The notes below the pieces were generated by a model. It ran no database searches and was not told the DNA's origin. It saw only the letters and a program-made list of their open reading frames with translations. This document shows positions 1 to 9,100 of a stretch of DNA of 32,620 nt, piece after piece (within the stretch, counting starts at the first letter, position 1; every line of letters starts with the position of its first letter). This stretch comes from Rhodocyclales bacterium (GTDB taxonomy: Bacteria; Pseudomonadota; Gammaproteobacteria; Burkholderiales; Rhodocyclaceae): the NCBI GenBank assembly GCA_026399415.1, contig JAPLQZ010000064.1:1-32620 (forward strand). Direction: 5' to 3'. Made by a program: the position numbers and the translations under genes.

Positions 1-524
1 AGAAGAGGAGGCGACGCGCGAAGCCCGTCACCGAGCCGAACAGGAAGCCGAAGCAGGGCGCGCTGCGGCAGCCCGCCTCGCGGCCGAGGAGCAGGCCGCT
101 GCGGCGCAAGCCGAACGCGCCGCGGCCGAAGCAGAAGCCGCTACACAGAACGCGCAAGTCGAGCGTCTGGCCGAAGCCGCCCAGCGCACGCAAATCGAGG
201 CCGAACAGCGTGCCCTGGCGGAAGCCCGGCGCCAGGAATCAGCCGCTGCTGAACTGACTCGCGCAGCCGCGGCTCGGGCCACGGCAGAAGAAGAGTTGGC
301 ACAAGCGGCCTTGACGCGGGCCGAAGCCGAGCGACGCGCGGCCGAACTGGCGGCCGGGCAGTTGCGTGCCGAACAGATCGCTGAAGCCGCCGCCCTGTCG
401 CGAGCAGCGGCAGAAGAGGAGGCGACGCGCGAAGCCCGTCACCGAGCCGAACAGGAAGCCGAAGCAGGGCGCGCTGCGGCAGCCCGCCTCGCGGCCGAGG
501 AGCAGGCCGCTGCGGCGCAAGCCG
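1..524 (+). repeat. 411-bp in-frame direct repeat, second copy carrying a 52-bp deletion
   Basis: Bases 1-113 are identical to 412-524, an offset of 411 bp or 137 codons. After the identical block, copy 1 continues through 114-165, while copy 2 jumps directly to the equivalent of base 166. A downstream landmark, the EEEL codons with TTG at 296 in copy 1 and 655 in copy 2, is spaced 359 bp apart, exactly 411 minus 52. There is therefore a single net deletion and no other indel. Because 52 is not a multiple of three it shifts the reading frame. Both deletion endpoints follow CG, a minimal microhomology. A partial third copy (EEAVAAEAQRRAELEA) begins near 772. Confidence 0.85.
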
Positions 525-1143
525 TCTGGCCGCAGCCGCCCTGCAGAGCCGCCTTGCGGCCGAACAGCAAGCCTTGGCGGAGGCCGGGCGCAGTGAGCGC
601 GCCGCTGTCGGGTTGGCCAATGCGGCTGCCGCCAGGGCCGAGAAAGAGGAAGAGTTGGCTCGCTTGGCGGGGCAGCGGGCCGAAGCCGAGCGACGTGCGG
701 CCGAACTGGCAAACGAGACGCTGCGTGCCGAACAGCGCGCCGAAGCCGCTGCCTTGTCGCGATTGGCGGCAGAAGAGGCGGTGGCGGCGGAAGCGCAGCG
801 CCGCGCGGAACTGGAAGCCGCGGCGGCGCGCGCCGTCGCCGCGTGCGAGGTCGCTCGGTCATCGGCTGCGAGCCTTGAAGCCGGGCGGCTGGAGGCGGAA
901 AAGGACAAAGCGTCTTCAAATCAAAGCCCGGCGCGAGTCTGGCGCCGCTTGGCTGCCGGCACGGCCCTGGCTTTGATGGCTGGCATCGGCGCAGGAATCT
1001 GGCTGGGTACGCCGCCCGCCGTCTCTTCGCGCCTGCCGTCCGGCCAGCCGGACACGCTGCGTCTGCGTCTTGACGACACCCTGAAAAATCCTCCCGCGCA
1101 AGAGCCTCGCCTCATACCGCGTGATGGGCCGCCGTCACGCTGA
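1..1143 (+). pseudogene. Frameshifted Ala/Glu/Arg-rich coiled-coil protein with C-terminal membrane anchor (5' end outside window)
   Basis: The 5' end lies outside the window. From base 2 the frame reads a continuous heptad-like sequence of Ala, Glu, Arg and Gln (for example AEQEAEAGRAAAARLAAEE) up to base 524. The coiled coil then continues only in the neighbouring frame, from about 523 to the TGA at 1141-1143. The switch coincides with a 52-bp deletion relative to the preceding repeat copy (see the repeat entry), so the gene is broken or misassembled. The last part has charged residues (RVWRR), then one hydrophobic segment (LAAGTALALMAGIGAGIWLG, about 947-1006) and a roughly 45-residue tail. 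By the positive-inside rule the coil would be cytoplasmic and the tail periplasmic. It resembles TolA-like helical proteins only in composition; no catalytic domain is visible and I do not assign a function. It precedes tpsB by 165 bp on the same strand. Confidence 0.6.
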
Positions 1144-1308
1144 CAGGCGTGGCCGTCGAGCAACGCTTTGCCTTGTGCCGCAGCGACTTTGCCTGCATGG
1201 AAGTTGCTGTTTGACTGAAACTCTGCTAGCTTTTGACAGTGATCTGAAAAACCGTTTTGGTTTTGTGGTAATGATTGATTTGTCGGTGGGCTTATTGAGG
1301 GTTTGGAT

Positions 1309-3015
1309 ATGACGAAAGCGATAGCCAACATTTTGGCTGCTGCGGTTTTTCTCGCGGCCGGATCGCTGAATCATGCGACCGCGCAGGACGCGAGTTTCGA
1401 CATAGTGCGTTTTCAGATCGAAGGCAATTCGATTCTGCCGGCGGAAAAGGCTCAGCAATTGGTTGCGCCCTTTGCCGGCCAGCGCAAAATTTATGGCGAT
1501 GTGCAAAAGGCCCTGGAAGCGCTCGAAGGCGAATACCGTCGCCTCGGCTATGGCACCGTGCAGGTCTATGTGCCGGAGCAGGAGCTGACCACCGGCGTGG
1601 TGCGGCTGCAAGTCAGCGAGGGCGTGGTCGGCAAGGTCACCGTCACCGGCAACAAATATTTCAACGACGCCAATGTCCGCGCCAGTTTGCCGAACCTGAA
1701 AGAGGGCGAGGCGCCCAACATGCGCCAGCTTTCGGAAGACGTCCAGCTGAGCAACGAGAATCCCGCGAAGCAGGTTGAAGTGACGCTGGGTGTAAGCGAA
1801 GAAGAAGGCAAGGTCGATATCAAGGTCGAGGTCAAGGAAGAAAACCCCGAGCGCGTTTACCTCACGCTGGACAACACCGGCACCAAGGGTAGCGGCAAGC
1901 ACCGGGTGGGCGTTTCCTACCAGAATGCGAACCTTGGCAATAGCGATCAGGTGCTGACGCTGGCCTACACCACCGCCGCAGACCCGCCGGGCGGCATGAA
2001 GATTCTGGGCAACCGGATCAATCCAGGGCAGGACGGCAATGGCGTGAAGGTCGATATTCTCAGTATCGGCTACCGCCTGCCCCTGTATTCGCTGGGCGAC
2101 AGCATCGACTTCATCTACGGTAATTCCAGCACCGACTCGCCAACCAACTCGCCGAACCTCGGCGCGGGCCTGGCGATCAACGGCAAGGGCGAGGTATTCG
2201 GGTTTCGCTACAACCACATTTTTCCGCGCGCCGGCGAGTTTACCTCCAAGCTGGTGTTCGGCTATGACTACAAGTACATGAACAGCCGCTGCACCGTTGC
2301 CGGCGTGCCTACGCCTTTTGGCGGAGCGGGCTGCACGCCGCATACCTTCCGCCCGGTTTCCGCCACTTACAGCGGCGAGTGGCAAAAGCCGGGCGAGGTC
2401 GTCAATTTCAACGTTGGCGTCGTCCATCACCTGCTTCCGATGGGCAGCCGATTCGATTACGCTGGCGCCCCCGCCGCTACCGCGCCAGGTGGTAATGATC
2501 GTTACTCTGCGGCCTCCGGTTACCAGACCAAGGATCAGTTTTCTGCGTTGCGCTTTGGCGGCAGTTATGCCACGGCAATAGCCGGCGACTGGCTGCTGCG
2601 CGTTGCCGCCAGCGGCCAGCACGCGAACAACGCGCTGCCTGCCGGCGAGCGGCTCGGCCTGGCGGGTTCGAACGCGGTGCGCGGTTTCCTCGAGCGTGCA
2701 GTGGTCAGCGATCGCGGCTATTTTGCCAATCTCGAGGTCTATTCACCGGATATTGCGGCCAGCCTCGGCGTGCCGGGAAATCTCAAGTGGCTGGTCTTCT
2801 ATGATTCGGCGCAGGGCGCCAACCTCAATCCGTCGCTTAACCAGAAAGTCAATATCGCGGCCGTGGGTATCGGTGTGCGCTACAACCTCAAGAAAGATGT
2901 CAGCGCCCGCTTCGATATTGCGCGAGTCATGGATGGCGTCTGGCCAAATGGTGCACCAAATATCGCGCTTGACGGCGACATCCGCGGTCACTTCGGCCTG
3001 GCTTTCGGTTTCTGA
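1309..3015 (+). CDS. TpsB outer-membrane transporter of a two-partner secretion system (ShlB/FhaC/HecB family)
   Basis: This 568-residue protein should form the outer-membrane beta-barrel that exports the large exoprotein encoded next. ATG 1309 is chosen over the in-frame TTG at 1303 because GAGG at 1297-1300 is well spaced from it. A signal peptide (about residues 1-26, ending near NHATA) is followed by two POTRA domains: about 30-105 (FDIVRFQIEGNSILP, then LGYGTVQVYVPEQEL) and about 107-175 (VVGKVTVTGNKYFND). The rest is a beta-rich ShlB-type barrel. The L6-loop signature VRGF is at residues 457-460, and the chain ends in an aromatic residue (GLAFGF), as Omp85-superfamily barrels do. The length matches FhaC-like proteins. 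The next gene on the same strand starts 110 bp downstream and encodes a TPS-domain protein, the standard partner arrangement. Confidence 0.93.
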   Translation: MTKAIANILAAAVFLAAGSLNHATAQDASFDIVRFQIEGNSILPAEKAQQLVAPFAGQRKIYGDVQKALEALEGEYRRLGYGTVQVYVPEQELTTGVVRLQVSEGVVGKVTVTGNKYFNDANVRASLPNLKEGEAPNMRQLSEDVQLSNENPAKQVEVTLGVSEEEGKVDIKVEVKEENPERVYLTLDNTGTKGSGKHRVGVSYQNANLGNSDQVLTLAYTTAADPPGGMKILGNRINPGQDGNGVKVDILSIGYRLPLYSLGDSIDFIYGNSSTDSPTNSPNLGAGLAINGKGEVFGFRYNHIFPRAGEFTSKLVFGYDYKYMNSRCTVAGVPTPFGGAGCTPHTFRPVSATYSGEWQKPGEVVNFNVGVVHHLLPMGSRFDYAGAPAATAPGGNDRYSAASGYQTKDQFSALRFGGSYATAIAGDWLLRVAASGQHANNALPAGERLGLAGSNAVRGFLERAVVSDRGYFANLEVYSPDIAASLGVPGNLKWLVFYDSAQGANLNPSLNQKVNIAAVGIGVRYNLKKDVSARFDIARVMDGVWPNGAPNIALDGDIRGHFGLAFGF

Positions 3016-3095
3016 CCCCGGAGTGAACTTTCGCTGAGATTGTGACTTACGCCCTGGCAATAGAGCTGTTTTAGGTCTATAAGCAAGGAACAAGC

Positions 3096-3118
3096 GGGCG
3101 GCTGTTCCGCCCTTGGAG
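3096..3118 (+). promoter_or_regulatory. Hairpin abutting the tpsA Shine-Dalgarno sequence
   Basis: In the 110-bp gap between tpsB and tpsA, GGGCGG (3096-3101) can pair with CCGCCC (3107-3112) around a five-base loop. GGAG (3115-3118), the probable Shine-Dalgarno of tpsA, starts two bases after the stem. There is no U-tract, so an intrinsic terminator is unlikely. The hairpin could tune translation of tpsA or act as a processing site; that is inference. Confidence 0.35.
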
Positions 3119-3125
3119 TTTGCAG

Positions 3126-6100
3126 ATGAGCCATAACAATCCCTCCCGCAAGCACCGTTCCCGGTTATCTACGCCTGTTCGTTTGGGCGTAGCCGCCGTC
3201 GCCGCGTGCTTCATCGCCACCCCCGTCCTGTCGAACCCGGTGAATCCCACCGTGGTCAATGGTGCCGCCACCTTCAATCAGGTCGGCAATCTCCTGACGG
3301 TGACCAACAGCAACGGCGCCATCATCAACTGGGACAAGTTCTCGATCAAAGTGGGCGAGACCACCCATTTCGCCCAGACGGCCGCCTCCAGCACCGTGCT
3401 CAACCGGGTCCTGAACGACCCGACGGCCATCTACGGCACACTCAGTTCCAACGGCCGCGTCTGGCTGGTGAACCCCGCCGGCATCATGGTCGGCCCCGGT
3501 GGCCGGGTTGATACCGCCGGCTTTGTCGCCAGCACGCTCAACATCAGCAACGAAAACTTCCTCGCCGGTCGCAATCTCTTCATCAATGACGGCAGCGCCG
3601 GGAATGTCATCAACCAGGGCGAAATCAGGACCCCTGCCGGCGGCAGCGTCTATCTGATCGGCAGCAACGTCAGCAACGAAGGCATCATCACCACGCCCAA
3701 GGGCGAAACGATACTGGCCGCCGGCAACACCGTCAGCCTGATCGACAGTGCTCTGCCCGGCATCAAGGTCGACATCACCGGTGCGGAAGGCAATGCCACC
3801 AACCTCGGCACCATCACCGCCGAAGCCGGACGCATCGGCATCGCCGGTGTCATCGTCAGGAACAGCGGCCAGATCAACGCCAGCAGCGTCGTCAGCGAAG
3901 GCGGCCGGGTATTCCTCAAGGCCAGCAAGGATGCCTACGTCGACGGCAATGGCCGAATCGTCACCACCGGCACCCGGGGCGGGCAGGTCGAGGTCCTCGG
4001 CGAGCGCGTCGCGGTCATGGACAACGCCGAAATCGACGCCAGCGGCACCGGTAACGGAAATGCGGGCGGCGGACGCATCATGGTCGGCGGCGATTATCAA
4101 GGCAAGAATCCTGACATCCAGAACGCCAGCGTCACCTACTTCGGCCCCAACGCCAGTCTCAAGGCCGATGCCGCAGGAGTCGGCGCTGGCGGTACGGTGA
4201 TTGTCTGGTCGGATGACACGACGCGGGCTTACGGCAACATCAGCGCGCGAGGCGGCGCCAACGGCGGTGACGGTGGTTTCGTCGAGGTTTCCGGTAAGCA
4301 AAGTCTGGATTTCGCGGCCCGTGTGAACACGCTCGCGCCGCATGGAAAGACAGGCACCTTGCTGCTTGATCCGGCAAGCATGTCCATTGATGATGCCAGT
4401 TGGATTGCCTCATACCAGGGACTGACGTCAGACCTGATATTGCAGACGGACTCCTCGGGGACGGGAAACATCGACTTCTCCGGCAGTGGCGCAAACAACA
4501 CCTTCGGCCATAACCTTTCCGTCCTTGCCTACGGCGGTGGAACGTCCGTTGGAAATATCACGTTCACCACCTTCAAGCTGGATGTTGCAGGTGGCTTGAC
4601 CTTGGCAGCTGGTTGGGATGGTGCGTCTACCGTTTCTCCCGTTCTTTTGCCGAAGGGTGACATCACGATTTCCGGTTCCAAGATTACCAGTGGCAGCGGT
4701 ACCATGAATCTTTGGGCCGGCAACGACATCCTGCTGTCGAACAACGGCAACACCGGCACCTGGATACAAGGTGCCACGATGGATGTCTGGGCCGGCAACA
4801 ATCTGACGCTAACCAGCAACGCCTCAGGCGACATCTCCAGTTCGCAAGGCCCCGGCGTCATGCTTTACAGCGTCGGCACGCAAACCATTACCGCCGGCAA
4901 CCAGATTTTGCTGCAGGCCGGCAGCGCCAACAACACCGTGTATGCCGGCAGTCCCATGTATGGCGGTTCGGTGGCGATCCGCTCCGGCGGCAGCCAGACC
5001 ATTTCTGCCCACACGATCAAGGTCTACGGCGGCGAAAGCGGTCACGACAATTCCGCCGAGATTCAGGCCTACGGCAGCCAGTCGATCACCATCACCGGCA
5101 ACTACGGACGGCTCGAAGTCAAGGGCGGCGGCGACGACAGCAATGGCGTCTATGGTGAGTCGGGCAGCTTCAACAACCAAGCACGCATCCAGCACGGCGT
5201 CACGAACGACGGGATTACCTATAGCGGCACCGGTAACCAGACCATCACGATCGAAGGCTACGAAAGTTCGGTCGTTGTCCAGGCCGGCAACGGCACCGGC
5301 AAGCTGGGCTATTACAGCAATGAATGTGCGACCGCGACGGGCAACCCGGAACTGTGCCGCGGCAGCAGCAACAGCGCCACCATCGAAAACGGCGTTGGGT
5401 CGCAGACCCTCGCTTTCGCGAACAGCTACGGCTACGTCGGCTCCCTCGGCATCACCGGCGGCAGCGCCGGCACCAACAACTGGGCCGGCATCAACAACAA
5501 GGGTAGCAGCCAGCAAATTCTCGGTTTCCCCAACATAGTCCTGAACGGCGGCAGCGGTGGCGGCGATGTCGTTTCCTATGATGGCTACCACTTCCTTGCC
5601 AATGACGCGGGAATCAACAACAAAGGTAGCGCGGGCCAGGAAATCCGTGCCTACAACCTCACCATCAATGGCGGCAACGCAAGCTATGGCGGCGCCGGCA
5701 TCAGCAATGAAGCCGGCACCATGGTGATTCAGACCAGCTACGACCTCAGCATGTATGGCGGCAGCAGCAGCGCCGCCCCTCCTCGCGCGTCGGCCGTGTA
5801 TATCGCCAACAAGGGCAATGGGCTGATCGACATCGACGTCGGCGGCAACCTCTACATCGCGGCCGGCAGCGGCACTTCGGCGCCGGCCATAATCGGTTCG
5901 ATCGACGGTCCGGCCAACGTTCGCATTGCCGCCGCCGGAAACGTCACGCTCGTTGCCGCCGGCAGCGGCGTCGGCATCGGCTCGCAATTCAGCAATTACG
6001 GTGCCACGGTGAACATCGCCGCGGGCGGCAACATCAATCTCACCGGCAGCGCGACGCAGGGCGTCATGATCGGCAGCCAGAACAACGCCTCCGGTCCGAC

Positions 6101-9100
6101 CGCCGTCAATCTCCTGGCCCGAGGCAACATCGCCACCACCGGTAACACCGGCGGCGTCTGGCTAGGCGTCAAGAGCCGGACCGTTGATCGTGCCGGGGAC
6201 AAGGTGCTGATGATCGCCGGCTGGGATGGCGACACGGAGTCGCCGGGCACCGTGGAAATGACAACGGGCTCCATTGACGGCACCGAATACCTGAATTTCG
6301 GCGGCGCCGAATTCAAGGTTCGCGCCGCCGCCAGCATTTCCCTGGGCAACGTCGTCGCTTACGGGGGCATGGGCCTGAACGGCAGCAGCGTCGATATGAC
6401 GGCGGTCAATGGCACGCTGTCAGTCAATTCGATCAGCGCCAATGGCGGCAATGCAACTACGTCGGGCGCAACCGGGCGTGATGGCGGCAAGGTCAGCCTC
6501 CAGGCCTACGGCGGCCTGAGCTTGGGCGTCGGCGGCATCAGCGCTCTCGGCAGGCGGGGCGGCGATGGTGGCGAAGGCGCCGCCGGCGGTGCCGGCGGCC
6601 AGGGCGGCGAAGTCAAGCTGAGATCCTTGACGGGCAACGTCATGGTGTACGGCGGCATCCTTGCCTATGGCGGGATGGGCGGCACCGGGGGCATGGGCGG
6701 CTGGGGCGGCGCGGGCGGCACCGGTGGTACAGGTGGCGCGGGCCGCAGCATAGAGCTGAAGGCCGACAATGGCGGTATCGAGGTCACCGGCAACTACCTG
6801 CGGAGTGCCAGCGGCGGCCAGGGCGGCCAGGGCGGCAGGGGTGGCGACGGCGGCGAAGGCGCCGGCACGACGGGCGGCACCGGCGGCACCGGCGGCACGG
6901 GCGGCAGCATGACGCTGGACGCCACGGGAATCCATGGCGGCGTCGTAATCAACGGCGCCTCGCTGTATGCCGATGGCGGCCAGGGTGGCATGGGTGGCTA
7001 CGGCGGCTCCATTTATAGCTCAACGCCGGGTACCGCCGGCACCGGCGGCCGCGGCGGCGCGGGCGCCACGGGCGGCAGCATCGCGCTGAATGGCGCCAGC
7101 TATGGCGGCATCGAGCTGGGTCTCGCGAGCGTATCTGCCAACGGCGGCCAGGGCGGCCGGGGCGGAAACGGCGGTACCCGGTACTACGACTACTCCCACT
7201 ACAACGATGGAACAGGCGGCATGGGCGGCTACGGTGGCGACGCCAAGGCTGCAGGCTCGATCACCCTGACCAGCGCGGGCGGCATTTCGCTGGGCTTCGC
7301 CACTATTCGGGCCGATGGCGGCATGGGCGGCACCGGCGGCACCGGCAGCACCGGCGGCATGGGCGGCATCGGCGGCACGGGCGGCGCCATTGCTCTGGAA
7401 GCGCAAGGTTCTGCCGACATCGAGCTGACTTCCGTGACCGTATCTGCCAGCGGTGGCTACGGCGGCACGGGTGGCTATGGCCGTACGGGCACCACGGGCA
7501 GCACCGGCGGCATGGGCAATAACGGCAATAACGGCGGCACGGGCGCGTCCGGCTATGACGGCGACCCGGGCAATAACGGCTATAAAGGGGACACGGGCAA
7601 TAACGGCAATACGGGCGGCATTGGCGGGCAGGGCGGCATCGGTGGCATGGGCGGCAGCGGTGGCAGCATCACGATCAGCACCACCGGCACCGGCGGCATA
7701 TCGCTTACGAATACCGGGCTTTCCGCAGCCGGCGGCCTGGGTGGCCCGGGCGGCACGGGCGGCACGGGCGGCACGGGTGGCACGGGTGGCACGGGCGGCA
7801 ACGGCGGCAACGGTGGCATGGGCGGCTACGGGGATGGTGGTGGCAGCTACGGCGCCGGCACGGGCGGCGCGGGTGGTAACGGCGGCGCGGGTGGTAACGG
7901 CGGCGCGGGCGGCATGGGCGGCGCGGGCGGCGCGGGTGGCGCGGGCGGCCAGGGCGGCACCGGTGGCACCATTGCGCTCGCCGCTGCAAGCAACATCGTA
8001 CTCGACAACGTCGTACTGTCCGCCGAAGGCGGCACGGGCGGCGCCGGCGGCATGGCTGGCGCGGGCGGCGCGGCTGGCGCCGGCGGCATGGTTGGCTATG
8101 GCGGCAGTTTAGGTGCTGGGGGGGGCGGCTATAGCTTCAACGGCGCCGACGGTATTTCGGGCGCCGACGGTTCTCCCGGTGGCAGTAGCGGCAAGGCCAG
8201 CGACGGCTCGATGGGCTCGGGCGGTCCAGGCGGCAACGCAGCCGCGGCGAAGTCGATCTCGCTGCTGGCGAGAGGAGACATCTCGATACTCACGGGCGAG
8301 TTTCAGACCGAAATCAAGGCCGGCGGCGGCTTCAAGGGCGGCGGCGAGGGCGATTCATGGACCAAACTCGGCGGCAGCGGCGGCGACATTCTGATGATCG
8401 CCGGCTGGAATGGGGAAACGCTGGCAACCACCGGGACCACGGGCTCCATCTACGGTGGTGGCTCCTCCTGGGGAGAAATCGTGATCACCGGCGGCGGCAA
8501 GTTCAAGGCCTGGGCCGCCGACAGCATCGTCACCCTCGGTAACGTCAGCACGGACGGCAAGCGCGGCTTGCCGGGCGGTAACGCAGACCTCATTGCCGAC
8601 AACGGCACGCTGGAGGTCTATGCGATCAGCGCTCGCGGTGGCTTCGGCACGGAAGCGAGCACCACCGGACGCGTCGGCGGCAATGTCACGCTCTGGTCAA
8701 AGAACAACCTCACTGTCGGCACCGGCGGCATCAATGCCACCGGCGGCGACGGCTTCAGCCCGATCTCGGGCAATGGCGGCACCGGCGGCAAAGGCGGCGA
8801 AGTCAAAGTCACGTCCCAGGTCGGCAACATTGCGGTCTATGGCGGCGTCATTGCCATGGGTGGTATGGGTGGTCAGGGTGGCGCGGGCGCTGACGATACT
8901 ACCTATGGCGGGGTTACCGCCCAGGGCGGCACCGGCGGCCAGGGTGGTACCGGCGGCGAAGGTGGCAGCATCACGCTGGAGGCCACGGCGGGCCGCATCG
9001 TGCTGGGCGATAACATCACCCTGTCGGTCGTCGGTGGCGAAGGCGGCAGCGGCGGCACCGGCGGTACTGGTATCGGCTATGACAGTAGCTACGGCTACGG

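Larger units (their letters stand above)
6204..8900 (+). repeat. Tandem duplication of a roughly 2.19-kb exoprotein module (diverged)
   Basis: The segment starting VLMIAGWDGD (residue 1027, base 6204) recurs as ILMIAGWNGE (residue 1755, base 8388). Equivalent landmarks follow in the same order: SISLGNV / SIVTLGNV, NGTLSVNSISANGG / NGTLEVYAISARGG, and GGEVKLRSLTGNVMVYGG (Glu codon at 6609) / GGEVKVTSQVGNIAVYGG (Glu codon at 8799). The offsets are 2184 and 2190 bp, so the two heads align almost without gaps. A weaker third head (GGEVYITSLTGNIGIATG) has its Glu codon at 10461. The copies are clearly diverged at the protein level. Confidence 0.75.

Noticed and set aside
1233-1262. TTGACA at 1233-1238 as a tpsB promoter
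   Set aside because: No acceptable -10 hexamer lies 16-18 bp downstream, so I did not annotate a promoter.
1135-2622. 495-codon open frame on the minus strand across tpsB
   Set aside because: It is antisense to a well-supported TpsB gene with signal peptide, POTRA domains and VRGF motif. Its predicted protein shows no recognisable domain; open frames of this size are expected in GC-rich antisense.
7740-7970. CRISPR-like regular repeats
   Set aside because: Units are 9 or 18 bp with no unique spacers and encode GGX triplets in the exoprotein frame.
7229-8089. Several Pro-rich (PPxPP) and Ala-rich minus-strand open frames opposite the glycine-rich core
   Set aside because: They are the direct complement of GGC/GGT codons and arise from the repeat composition.
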